Assembly: GCF_014196055.1 (NCBI RefSeq)
Contig: NZ_JACICY010000008.1
Span: 1 to 64,000 of the forward strand
Reading direction: 5' to 3'
Source of the DNA: Novosphingobium hassiacum
Lineage (GTDB): Bacteria > Pseudomonadota > Alphaproteobacteria > Sphingomonadales > Sphingomonadaceae
Length of the DNA stretch: 64,000 nt
A program made the translations under genes and the position numbers. Shown piece after piece: positions 53,783 to 62,041 of this stretch. Each line of letters starts with the position of its first letter. Positions within the stretch are counted from its first letter, which is position 1. Under the pieces are notes generated by a model. The model searched no databases. It was not told the DNA's origin and saw nothing but the letters and a program-made list of their open reading frames with translations.

Positions 53783-54231
53783 TCGTGCGTACCGGGACCG
53801 GCTGGCAATATGCGCTGGCCGACCTTTCCTTGATCCTGTTCATGGTCACCGCCTCTGCCTTGGCGCAGGCGGGCGGGCCGAAGGCTGCGCTGCCGCCGCC
53901 TCCGCCATTGCCGCCGATTGCCGCTGCAATGCGAGCCGAGCCAGTGGCGGTGTGGAGCGCGGGGCGTGATGCGCCGCCGCTTGCGGACTGGCTGGGGCAA
54001 GTGGGGGCGGACTCGCGGCTGGAGGTGAGCGTCGTGGTGCGTTATGGCGCTGGCGCTGGCGCTGGCGGTGACGGCGGCGGGCGCGAGGCGGCGATGGCGC
54101 AGGCGGCACAGCTGGTGGCGGCGGGTGGAGCGAGGGCACGCGACGCGCGCATCCTGGTCGAACCGGGCGCGCGGACCGGCGCGAGCGTCTCGCTGACGTA
54201 TGCGAGCGAGCTGGCCGCCTTGGCACGATGA
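53779..54231 (+). CDS. short MotB/ExbD-like partner protein without OmpA domain
   Basis: A 150-aa protein with one membrane segment (about 10-27) carrying an Asp (D15 in ALADLSLIL) in the position of the proton-binding Asp of MotB and ExbD. The rest is a Pro-rich linker and a small Ala/Gly-rich domain; no recognisable peptidoglycan-binding OmpA domain is present. It is coupled to the MotA-like gene by ATGA. I take it as the B subunit of that channel. A Gly/Ala repeat (GAGAGAGGDGGG) lies in the C-terminal part. Confidence 0.6.
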   Translation: MIVRTGTGWQYALADLSLILFMVTASALAQAGGPKAALPPPPPLPPIAAAMRAEPVAVWSAGRDAPPLADWLGQVGADSRLEVSVVVRYGAGAGAGGDGGGREAAMAQAAQLVAAGGARARDARILVEPGARTGASVSLTYASELAALAR

Positions 54232-54277
54232 TTGCGTTGCTGGAGATCACAATCTCCATGATGCGGACAGTCTCTTG

Positions 54278-54790
54278 ATGAAAACCCTATCTATCATCGT
54301 CGCTCTTGGCGCTTGCACTTTGGCCCCGGCGGCTGTGGCGCAGGTCTCGGGCTTCCACGATCTTGTCGCGATCGACGATGCGGTGGCGCGCTTTACCGGC
54401 GCCGGGATCGGCCGTCCGGGCGGGGCGAACCTGCCGGTCGATCGGCGCATGCGGCTGTCTCCGTGTCGTTCGGAGCTGAGCCTGTCATGGTACGGCGCGC
54501 GGCAGGACAATGTTCTAGTGCAGTGCCCCGATGCCGGTGGCTGGCGGCTGTTCGTTGCCGTATCCGGCAATGTCCGGCAAGGCACTGCCCCGGCCGAGCC
54601 GCCTGCGGTGGCACGAGGCGAGGCCGTGACCATCGCTGTCGAGGGTGACGGCTTTTCGGTTTCGCAATCGGGTGAGGCGATGGAAGCGGGCGCTGTCGGC
54701 GCGTGGATCCGGGTGCGAACCAGTGCCAAGGCGACCACAATGCGCGCACAGATTACGCGTCCGGGGCTGGTGGTCGTGCCCGTCGATTGA
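54278..54790 (+). CDS. flgA: flagellar P-ring assembly chaperone FlgA
   Basis: A 170-aa exported SAF-domain protein with a signal peptide (about 1-21, ending AVAQ). The C-terminal GAWIRVRTSAKATTMRAQIT tract is typical of FlgA. It assists P-ring formation in the periplasm. It begins 46 bases after the MotB-like gene. Confidence 0.88.
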   Translation: MKTLSIIVALGACTLAPAAVAQVSGFHDLVAIDDAVARFTGAGIGRPGGANLPVDRRMRLSPCRSELSLSWYGARQDNVLVQCPDAGGWRLFVAVSGNVRQGTAPAEPPAVARGEAVTIAVEGDGFSVSQSGEAMEAGAVGAWIRVRTSAKATTMRAQITRPGLVVVPVD

Positions 54791-54898
54791 TGACGGTTGC
54801 CGGTTTGCCATCCGACCCGGCAAAAATTTTCCGTATTGCCCCTTAAAGGCCACTTCAAAGCGCCGTTCTTGGATGCATGAAACGCGAGGAGCGTCACC

Positions 54899-55198
54899 AT
54901 GTCGCCATTTGAAATCGGTGCATCACGGCCGGTCGGTGCGGTTCAGGTCAAGCCTGCAGCCACCCCCGCCCCGGTCGTTGCCAAAGTCGAAACGCAAGGC
55001 CCTGCGGTCACTGATGCCGGTTCTGCTGCGCAAGTCGAGCGATCGTCTGCGCTGGATGCCGGAGCCAAGCCTCCTGTCGATGCAGAGCGGGTGCAGGTCA
55101 TCCGGCAGGCGATCGAGAGGGGCACCTATCCGGTTGTCCCCGCCAAGATCGCTGACGCCATGATTGCTGCCGGAATGCTGCTGAGGAACGCCTCCTGA
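54899..55198 (+). CDS. flgM: anti-sigma-28 factor FlgM
   Basis: A 99-aa protein with a disordered Ala/Pro-rich N terminus and a C-terminal FlgM helix pair (VDAERVQVIRQAIERGTYPV then IADAMIAAGM). It holds FliA inactive until exported through the completed hook. A weak -24/-12-like sequence lies at 54794-54808. The stop overlaps the next start by one base. Confidence 0.9.
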   Translation: MSPFEIGASRPVGAVQVKPAATPAPVVAKVETQGPAVTDAGSAAQVERSSALDAGAKPPVDAERVQVIRQAIERGTYPVVPAKIADAMIAAGMLLRNAS

Positions 55199-55554
55199 TG
55201 ACAACCCTGTCCGCTGTCCGCCCGGAAACCGCCACCGATCTTCGCGATCAGCTTCGGCAGATGCTTGCCGTGCTGCAAGAGGAACGGCATGCACTTGCCG
55301 GGCTGGACCTGGACGTGATCATGGGCTGCGCGTCGAACAAGGCCGCGCTGTGCGGTACGCTGGCCGATGTGGACAGTGATCTGATCGACGAGGAATGCCG
55401 GGGTCTGCTCGATTCCGCGCGCCGCCTGAACGAGGCGAACCGCCGCGTGCGCAACCTGATCGCGGCCAATGTTTCATCGCGCCTTGATGCGCTGACCGGC
55501 ACCACCCCGCTGTACCGCGCCAATGCGCAGGTCCACAGACTTCGGACAGCCTGA
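55198..55554 (+). CDS. flgN: FlgN-like export chaperone
   Basis: A 118-aa helical protein in the flgM-flgN arrangement. Helices LRDQLRQMLAVLQEERHALA and ANRRVRNLIAANVSSRLD resemble the FlgN bundle, which keeps FlgK and FlgL export-ready. FlgN is poorly conserved, so position carries much of the call. Confidence 0.75.
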   Translation: MTTLSAVRPETATDLRDQLRQMLAVLQEERHALAGLDLDVIMGCASNKAALCGTLADVDSDLIDEECRGLLDSARRLNEANRRVRNLIAANVSSRLDALTGTTPLYRANAQVHRLRTA

Positions 55555-55560
55555 GCCATT

Positions 55561-55575
55561 TGGCACGGGCCTTGC
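55561..55575 (+). promoter_or_regulatory. sigma-54 (-24/-12) promoter of the transglycosylase-flhA-fliA unit
   Basis: TGGCACGGGCCTTGC matches the sigma-54 consensus exactly, with correct spacing. It lies 48 bases before the GTG start at 55624, the same distance as at flgB. Confidence 0.85.
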
Positions 55576-55623
55576 TGAACACCTTCCGTGAAGTCGCCAT
55601 CGTGCGACCGGAAGGGATGAAGC

Positions 55624-56523
55624 GTGAGCTCCTACGACGTTACCGGTATTCCCAAGGTCCCCGCCCGCCCGGTAGTACCGAGCGGTTCGCGGGCTGACGT
55701 GCGTGGCGCGATTGCAGGCGCGGCGCAGGCGACCGGCGCCGACTTCAATTACCTGATGGCGCAGGCCAAGCTCGAATCGAGCCTTGACCCGAGCGCTCGT
55801 GCGCGGACGTCGAGCGCCAGCGGGTTGTACCAGTTCACCGGCGATACCTGGCTGCGCACGCTCGACAAGCATGGTGTCGACCACGGCCTCGGCTGGGCGA
55901 GCGAGATGATCCAGGGCGGATCGGTCCGCGATCCCGCTGCACGCCAGCAATTGCTGGCAATGCGCTTCGATCCGCAGGTCTCCGCGCTGATGGCGGGTGA
56001 GCTTGCCAACGACAACAGCGCGTACCTCTCGGGCGTATTGGGCCGCCAGCCAGATCATGCCGAGTTGTATTTGGCGCACTTCTTCGGTGCCGACGGTGCG
56101 GCCAAGTTCCTGATCGCATTAGGCAACGATCCCGCACAAAGCGCAGCAGGGATACTGCCTGCTGCAGCGGCGGCCAATCGATCCACGTTTTATGACGCGA
56201 GCGGCAATGTGCGCTCGGTCGGCGATGTCATGGGGGTCATCCGTTCGCGAATGGCGGGTGCGAACGAGGGCGCGAGCAGCGACGACGTATTGCAATGGGC
56301 GGCCTCGATGGGCGCTTCGCCCGGAGCGATGCAGCCCCGGTTCGCCGGCGGCCCGATCGCGCAGGAATTCCAGCACGCGGCTGCCGGAAGCGGCAATGCG
56401 GTGCCGGTTCCGGCCACCTCGATGGCCGACACGCTGCGCCAGGCATTTTCATTGAACAATGGTGGCGCGGTTCCTGCACATGTCCGCCAGGCCTATGGCC
56501 GCCTCTCGGCGCTGGGGCTCTAA
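55624..56523 (+). CDS. flagellum-associated lytic transglycosylase (SLT domain)
   Basis: A 299-aa protein with an SLT-type core: LMAQAKLESSLDP (catalytic Glu in LES, about residue 51), ASGLYQFTGDTW and AHFFGADGAAKFL. No classical signal peptide is seen, so it may be exported through the flagellar apparatus. A single-domain FlgJ in this genome needs such a partner to open peptidoglycan for the rod; that link is inferred. It starts at GTG and is followed by flhA after 3 bases. Confidence 0.82.
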   Translation: MSSYDVTGIPKVPARPVVPSGSRADVRGAIAGAAQATGADFNYLMAQAKLESSLDPSARARTSSASGLYQFTGDTWLRTLDKHGVDHGLGWASEMIQGGSVRDPAARQQLLAMRFDPQVSALMAGELANDNSAYLSGVLGRQPDHAELYLAHFFGADGAAKFLIALGNDPAQSAAGILPAAAAANRSTFYDASGNVRSVGDVMGVIRSRMAGANEGASSDDVLQWAASMGASPGAMQPRFAGGPIAQEFQHAAAGSGNAVPVPATSMADTLRQAFSLNNGGAVPAHVRQAYGRLSALGL

Positions 56524-56526
56524 GCG

Positions 56527-58623
56527 ATGCTCAAGCGCCTCGGCAATCCTGCCGCCTTTGCCCTGCCCGCCGGTGTCCTGACGCTGATCGTGCTGATGGT
56601 CGTGCCGATCCCGGCGTTCATGCTCGACGTGTTCTTCGTGCTGAACATCGCGCTTTCGGTCGCGATCCTGATGGCGGCGATGAACGCGGAAAAGCCGCTG
56701 GATTTCTCCTCTTTCCCTTCCGTGCTGCTGTTCGCAACGCTGCTGCGGCTCGCGCTCAACGTGGCATCGACGCGCATCGTGCTGGTCAACGGCCACGAAG
56801 GCGGCGCGGCTGCAGGCCATGTGATCGAGGCGTTCGGCGAGTTCCTGATCGGCGGCAACTTCGCGGTCGGCCTGTTCGTGTTCATGATCCTGATGATCAT
56901 CAACATGATCGTGGTGACCAAGGGCGCCGGGCGCGTGTCGGAAGTTTCGGCGCGGTTCACACTCGATGCCTTGCCCGGCAAGCAGATGGCGATCGACGCC
57001 GATCTGGCGGCGGGCCTGATGACCGGCGACGAGGCCAAGGCACGCCGCCGTGAAGTGGCGACAGAGGCCGATTTCTACGGTTCGATGGATGGTTCGTCCA
57101 AGTTCGTGAAGGGCGACGCGATTGCCGCGTTGCTGATCCTGGGGGTCAACATCATCGCGGGCTTCTGCCTGGGCATGATCACTCACGGGCTGACCGCCGC
57201 CCAATCGGCGCAGTTCTATATCACGTTGGCGGTGGGCGACGCGCTGGTGGCGCAGGTACCCTCGCTGCTGCTGTCGATCGCGGCTGCCGTCATCGTCACG
57301 CGGGTTTCGGACAGCCGCAACCTGACCGGACAGATCAGCGGGCAGTTTTCCAATCCCGCCATCTGGTTGCCGGTGACGATCGTGATGAGCGCCGTCGCGG
57401 TGATCCCGGCGATGCCGCAGACTGTTTTCATGCCCGCCGCCGGGCTTTCGGGCTGGCTGTGGTGGACGCTGAAGAAGCGTGCTGCCCGTCCTGTCCCGGT
57501 CGTGATCGAAGCAGTGGAAGCGGTCGATCCGGGCCGCATCCTGCTCGACGAGGTCAGCGACCAAACACTGGTCACGGTCGAGATGGGCTATGGCCTGATC
57601 CATCTGGTCGATGAGCGGCGCGGGTCGCCGCTGGTCGCGCGGATCACCGGGGTGCGCAAGCAGTTGAGCCAGCAGTTCGGCTTCATCGTGCCGCAGTTCC
57701 GGGTGCGAGACTCGCTCGAACTCGGCCCCAACTCCTACCGCATCCTGCTGGGCGGCGTGCCCATCGGCATTGCCGAAATGCGCCCCGACAAGGTACTGGC
57801 AATCGACGCTGGCGAGGCCAGCGCCGACCACGGCTTGCGCGGCGAAAAGACCCGCGACCCGAGTTTCGGCTGTCCTGCGATCTGGATCGAGGCGGCGCAG
57901 CGCGACCTTGCCATCGCCGAGGGCTTCCTGACGGTCGATGCTAGCACGGTCATCGCGACGCACATCAATCAGGTACTGGGCGACCGGCCATCGGCACTGC
58001 TGGGGCCGGACGAGGTCAAGGCGATTCTCGATGCGGTCAAGGAGCGGTCAGCCGGACTGGTCGAGACGATCCACCCGCAGCCCATGTCGTTGGGCGCGCT
58101 CACCCGCCTGTTCCACGCGCTGCTGGATGACGGCATCTCCATCGCGCATCCGCTGCCGATCCTGTCGGCGCTGAGCCAGGCACTGCAGCAGACGACCGAT
58201 CACGAACGGCTGGTGGACATGCTGCGTGCCGATCTTGGCGAGATGATCGTCGGGCGCATCTGCATGGCCGCCGACCGGCTGCCGGTGGTCACGCTCGAAG
58301 CGGGGCTGGAGCAGATGATCGTTGGCGGAATGCACGATCCTGCGACCGGGCAGCCCGTGATCGAGCCCGATCTGGCGCGTGGCATCGGCGAGCGCATCAC
58401 TGGGATAATTGCCGAACGCGGGCCAGGAGCGCCGCCGATCGCGCTGATCGTTCAGCCGCGTGCGCGGCGTCCGCTCGCCGCATTGCTGCGCCTGCGCGCG
58501 CCGCAATGCCTGGTGCTGTCAATATCCGAACTGCCGCCATCACAGCCGATCGAGGTGATCGAAGTGATCGGTGGCGAAGCGCCCGAACAACCAGTCCCGA
58601 CTCTTGAGGGAATAGCTGCATGA
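56527..58623 (+). CDS. flhA: flagellar export protein FlhA
   Basis: A 698-aa export-gate protein with eight or so membrane segments in the first 330 residues and a large cytoplasmic ring domain. The FHIPEP-type tract is recognisable as ALPGKQMAIDADLAAGLM near 153-170. It receives chaperone-substrate complexes. It overlaps fliA by 4 bases. No flhF or flhG follows, unlike in many polar-flagellate genomes. Confidence 0.96.
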   Translation: MLKRLGNPAAFALPAGVLTLIVLMVVPIPAFMLDVFFVLNIALSVAILMAAMNAEKPLDFSSFPSVLLFATLLRLALNVASTRIVLVNGHEGGAAAGHVIEAFGEFLIGGNFAVGLFVFMILMIINMIVVTKGAGRVSEVSARFTLDALPGKQMAIDADLAAGLMTGDEAKARRREVATEADFYGSMDGSSKFVKGDAIAALLILGVNIIAGFCLGMITHGLTAAQSAQFYITLAVGDALVAQVPSLLLSIAAAVIVTRVSDSRNLTGQISGQFSNPAIWLPVTIVMSAVAVIPAMPQTVFMPAAGLSGWLWWTLKKRAARPVPVVIEAVEAVDPGRILLDEVSDQTLVTVEMGYGLIHLVDERRGSPLVARITGVRKQLSQQFGFIVPQFRVRDSLELGPNSYRILLGGVPIGIAEMRPDKVLAIDAGEASADHGLRGEKTRDPSFGCPAIWIEAAQRDLAIAEGFLTVDASTVIATHINQVLGDRPSALLGPDEVKAILDAVKERSAGLVETIHPQPMSLGALTRLFHALLDDGISIAHPLPILSALSQALQQTTDHERLVDMLRADLGEMIVGRICMAADRLPVVTLEAGLEQMIVGGMHDPATGQPVIEPDLARGIGERITGIIAERGPGAPPIALIVQPRARRPLAALLRLRAPQCLVLSISELPPSQPIEVIEVIGGEAPEQPVPTLEGIAA

Positions 58624-59354
58624 AACACGATCCGCGCGGGTTTGCCGCCGCACAGGCCTATCGCAAGGACGAGGCCGCCGACCGCATCCGCAGGTTTCTG
58701 CCGATGGTGAAGCGGCTGGCGTGGCACGTCCACGGGTCGGGCCGCTCGGGCATCGAGATGGAGGACCTGATCCAGTCTGGCCTTGTCGCGCTGACCGAAT
58801 GTGCACAGCGCCATTCGGGGCCGACCGAAGACGGTTTTGCGGCTTACGCCAAGCTGCGCGTACGCGGGGCGATGGTCGATCTGGTGCGACGCTCGACGCC
58901 GTTGTCGCGCTCGGCCACCGAGCGACGGCGGGCCTTGCGCGAGAAAACTTCGACGCTGACGGCGGAACTTGGCCGGCCGCCCAACGACGCGGAACTTGCA
59001 GCCGCGATGGGCTTGAGCGAGCGTGAGCTGGGCGATCAGCGCGCCGCAGATGAGCCGATGCGCTTCGAACACATCGACGAGGCCTATTCGGACAGCAACA
59101 GTGCCTTCGCCGACGATCGCCCCGACAGCTTCGAGGTGCTCGCCGATCAGGAAATGCGCGGGGCGGTGGCGGGGGCGATCGGCGAATTGCCCGAGCGGTT
59201 GCAGATGATCATCCAGCTCTATTTCGTCGAGGAACTCAACCTTGCCGAGATCGCCGAAGTGTTGGGCGTAAGCATCCCGCGCGTACACCAGCTGAAGGCG
59301 CAGGCGCTGGAGAAGCTGAGAGCCGGGCTGGGCGAGGGGTACGATATTTTGTGA
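58620..59354 (+). CDS. fliA: RNA polymerase sigma-28 factor FliA
   Basis: A 244-aa flagellar sigma factor with region 2 (EMEDLIQSGLVALTECAQRH, then FAAYAKLRVRGAMVDLVR), region 3 and a region 4 HTH (LAEIAEVLGVSIPRVHQLK). It should read late genes such as flagellin and is inhibited by FlgM, encoded 3.5 kb upstream. Its own transcription is placed under the sigma-54 promoter at 55561. Confidence 0.95.
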   Translation: MKHDPRGFAAAQAYRKDEAADRIRRFLPMVKRLAWHVHGSGRSGIEMEDLIQSGLVALTECAQRHSGPTEDGFAAYAKLRVRGAMVDLVRRSTPLSRSATERRRALREKTSTLTAELGRPPNDAELAAAMGLSERELGDQRAADEPMRFEHIDEAYSDSNSAFADDRPDSFEVLADQEMRGAVAGAIGELPERLQMIIQLYFVEELNLAEIAEVLGVSIPRVHQLKAQALEKLRAGLGEGYDIL

Positions 59355-59420
59355 GGCGTGACGCTTGCCAAGACTTTGATGCCGGTTTAGCCGACCAGTT
59401 AAGGTTTGGGGAGAAGCGGC

Positions 59421-60401
59421 ATGGCGTTCACGACACGGATTACGCAGATGCTCGGGATCGAGCATCCGATCGTGCAAGGCGGCATGATGAATGTCGGCTA
59501 TGCAGAGCTGGCGGCGGCGGTGTCCGAAGCGGGAGGGCTTGGCATCATCACCGCGCTGACGCAGCCAACGCCCGACAAACTGCGCGAGGAAATCGAGCGG
59601 ACGCGGGCGCTGACGTCCAAGCCGTTCGGGGTCAACATGACCGTGTTCCCGACGATCAATTCGCCCGACTACAAGGCTTATGCGCAGGCGATCATCGACA
59701 GCGGGGTCAAGATCCTTGAAACCGCCGGCACGCAAGCCGTGCGCGAGATCTGGGAGATGGTGAAGCCCCATGGCGTGACGGTGCTGCACAAGTGCACCGC
59801 CGTGCGCCACGCGCTGTCGGCAGAGCGCGCGGGCTGCGACATCGTTTCGATCGACGGCTTCGAATGCGCAGGGCATCCGGGTGAGGACGATATTCCGGGC
59901 CTGATCCTGATTCCGGCGGCGGCGGACCAGGTGAAGATACCCCTGCTGGCCTCGGGCGGATTCGGCGACGGGCGCGGGCTGGTTGCGGCGCTTTCGCTTG
60001 GCGCGGAAGGCATCAACATGGGCACGCGGTTCTGCGCGACGGTCGAGGCGCCGATCCACGACAATGTGAAGCAGGCCTACTTGGACAACGACGAGCGCGG
60101 CAGTTTCCTGATCTTCCGCAACTTCAAGAACACTGCGCGGGTGGGGCGCAGCGCGGTTTCGGAAGAGGTCGTGCGCCGTCTGGCGCAGCCCGATGCGAAG
60201 TTCGAGGACGTGGCCGAACTGGTCAACGGGCGCGCGGGCAAGCAGTTGCTCGAGACAGGCGACATGTCGCAGGGCGTGTTCTGGGCGGGCATGGTGCAGG
60301 GGTTGATCCACGACGTGCCGACCTGCGCTGAGTTGATCGAGCGGATCATCGGCGACGCAGAGGCGATCGTCAGGCAGCGGCTGGGCGGTTTCCTGAGCTG
60401 A
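59421..60401 (+). CDS. FMN-dependent nitronate monooxygenase/enoyl reductase-like protein
   Basis: A 326-aa TIM-barrel flavoprotein of the NMO/FabK group: PIVQGGMMNVGYAELAAAVS at the N terminus, FGVNMTVF, the flavin tract GFECAGHPGED and LLASGGFGDGRG. The catalytic His of class I nitronate monooxygenases may be the one in AGHPG. The substrate is not predictable from sequence. The start at 59421 has GGGGAG 8 bases before it. It does not seem to belong to the flagellar unit. Confidence 0.82.
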   Translation: MAFTTRITQMLGIEHPIVQGGMMNVGYAELAAAVSEAGGLGIITALTQPTPDKLREEIERTRALTSKPFGVNMTVFPTINSPDYKAYAQAIIDSGVKILETAGTQAVREIWEMVKPHGVTVLHKCTAVRHALSAERAGCDIVSIDGFECAGHPGEDDIPGLILIPAAADQVKIPLLASGGFGDGRGLVAALSLGAEGINMGTRFCATVEAPIHDNVKQAYLDNDERGSFLIFRNFKNTARVGRSAVSEEVVRRLAQPDAKFEDVAELVNGRAGKQLLETGDMSQGVFWAGMVQGLIHDVPTCAELIERIIGDAEAIVRQRLGGFLS

Positions 60402-60511
60402 TCACAACAAAAATTTTGGGATTGATGCCAGCGGGTTAGGATCTGTTGACGACGGACGTGCGCTTGCATTGCGCGATGTGACGATTTCAGTTGGGCGCAG
60501 GAGGACTTCTT

Positions 60512-62041
60512 GTGCGCAACCTGAAATCGAAGCGGCTCGGGTTTGTGAGCCTTGTTGCCGTGTTGCTGGCTAATCCGGCGCTGGCATCGACGCTGATCAC
60601 CGGAGCGACGGTGTACGACGGGTCGGGCGCGGCGGGCAGGCAGGCGTCGGTCAGGGTGGACGGTGATCGCATCGTTGCTGTCGGCAAGCTGAGGCCACGC
60701 AAGGGCGAGGGGGTGATTGCGGGCGATGGGCTGGTGCTCGCGCCCGGATTCATCGATGCGCACAGCCACCACGATCGCGGCGACTACGCCGACCGCTCGA
60801 TGCCGCTGCTGCTGGCGCAAGGGGTGACGACGATCGTCATCGGGCAGGATGGCGAGAGCGCGGGGGCGTTTGCAGAGCTGGCGGGCAAGTTTGCGCAGCG
60901 CCCGGCGGCGATCAACGTGGCGTCGTACACCGGGCACGGGCACTTGCGCGACGTGGTGATGGGCAAGGACTACAAGCGCACCGCAACGGCTGCCGAAGTT
61001 GCCACGATGCAGGGGCTGCTGGCTGCCGACATCGAGGCGGGGTCGCTGGGACTTTCGACGGGGCTGGAGTACGATCCGGGGATCTATTCGGCCCATGAAG
61101 AGCTGCTGTCGCTAGCGCGGACGGCGGCGGCGGGTGGTGGACGCTACATCAGCCACATGCGCAACGAGGACGTGACGTTCGACGCGGCGCTGGATGAACT
61201 GCTCGACCTTGGCGAGAAGACCGGAATTCCGGTGCAGGTCTCGCACATGAAGCTGGGGCTGGTCGATCGCTGGGGCGGGGCAAAGGCGGTGCTGGCCAAG
61301 CTCGACGCGGCCCGCGCGCGCGGGATCAAGGTGACCGCGGACGTCTATCCATACGAATACTGGCAATCGACGCTGACCGTGCTGTTTCCCAAGCGCGACT
61401 TCACCGATCTGGCGGCGGCGCGCTATGCCTTGCAGCACCTGACCACGCCCGAGGGCATGTTGCTCGGGTTTTACGCGCCCGATCCGTCGCTGGTGGGCAA
61501 GACGATTGCCCAAGTGGCGGCGGCGCGGGGTGAGGACCCGGCAGTGACGTATCTGTCGCTGATCCAGGTGGCCGAGGCGTGGAAGCTGGCGAACCCCGAC
61601 AAGGGCCGCGCCGAGGCGGTGATCGGGACCGCGATGGACCCGCGTGACGTGGCCGACTTCATCGCCTGGGACCACAGCGTGATCTGTTCGGACGGAATGA
61701 TCGGATCGCGCCATCCGCGCGGCGCGGGCGCGTTCGCCAAGATCCTGCGGCTCTATGTGCGTGACCAGAAGCGGCTGACGCTGGCGCAGGCGATCCACAA
61801 GATGACCGCGCAAACCGCCGAGCAACTCGGGATTGCGGGGCGCGGGCTGATCCGCAAGGGCTTCAGCGCGGATCTGGTGCTGTTCGATCCCGACGCGGTG
61901 ACCGACAATGCCACGGTCGAAGCCCCGGGTGCGATGGCGCAGGGCGTGGCGATGGTCATGGTCAATGGCGTGGTCGTGGCGGACAAGAGTGGGGCCATGG
62001 CGTCCTATCCCGGCAGGTTCCTGCGGCGGGGCGTGCAGTGA
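60512..62041 (+). CDS. exported N-acyl-D-amino-acid deacylase-like amidohydrolase
   Basis: A 509-aa metal-dependent amidohydrolase with a signal peptide (about 1-25, ending NPALA). The metal-binding motif HSHHD is at 84-88, QVSHMK is near 243 and the late DGMIGSRHPRG tract is typical of D-aminoacylases and D-glutamate deacylases. It should release D-amino acids from N-acyl or peptide forms in the periplasm. The GTG at 60512 has AGGAGG about 8 bases upstream. Its stop overlaps the racemase start (TGATG). Confidence 0.83.
   Translation: MRNLKSKRLGFVSLVAVLLANPALASTLITGATVYDGSGAAGRQASVRVDGDRIVAVGKLRPRKGEGVIAGDGLVLAPGFIDAHSHHDRGDYADRSMPLLLAQGVTTIVIGQDGESAGAFAELAGKFAQRPAAINVASYTGHGHLRDVVMGKDYKRTATAAEVATMQGLLAADIEAGSLGLSTGLEYDPGIYSAHEELLSLARTAAAGGGRYISHMRNEDVTFDAALDELLDLGEKTGIPVQVSHMKLGLVDRWGGAKAVLAKLDAARARGIKVTADVYPYEYWQSTLTVLFPKRDFTDLAAARYALQHLTTPEGMLLGFYAPDPSLVGKTIAQVAAARGEDPAVTYLSLIQVAEAWKLANPDKGRAEAVIGTAMDPRDVADFIAWDHSVICSDGMIGSRHPRGAGAFAKILRLYVRDQKRLTLAQAIHKMTAQTAEQLGIAGRGLIRKGFSADLVLFDPDAVTDNATVEAPGAMAQGVAMVMVNGVVVADKSGAMASYPGRFLRRGVQ

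Noticed and set aside
54794..54808. CGGTTGCCGGTTTGC as a sigma-54 promoter for flgM
   Set aside because: Spacing is correct but the -24 half lacks the CAC core; too weak to list as a feature.
58452..60311. 619-codon leftward frame opposite flhA end, fliA and the flavoprotein gene
   Set aside because: Covers three well-supported genes on the other strand and has no recognisable domain.
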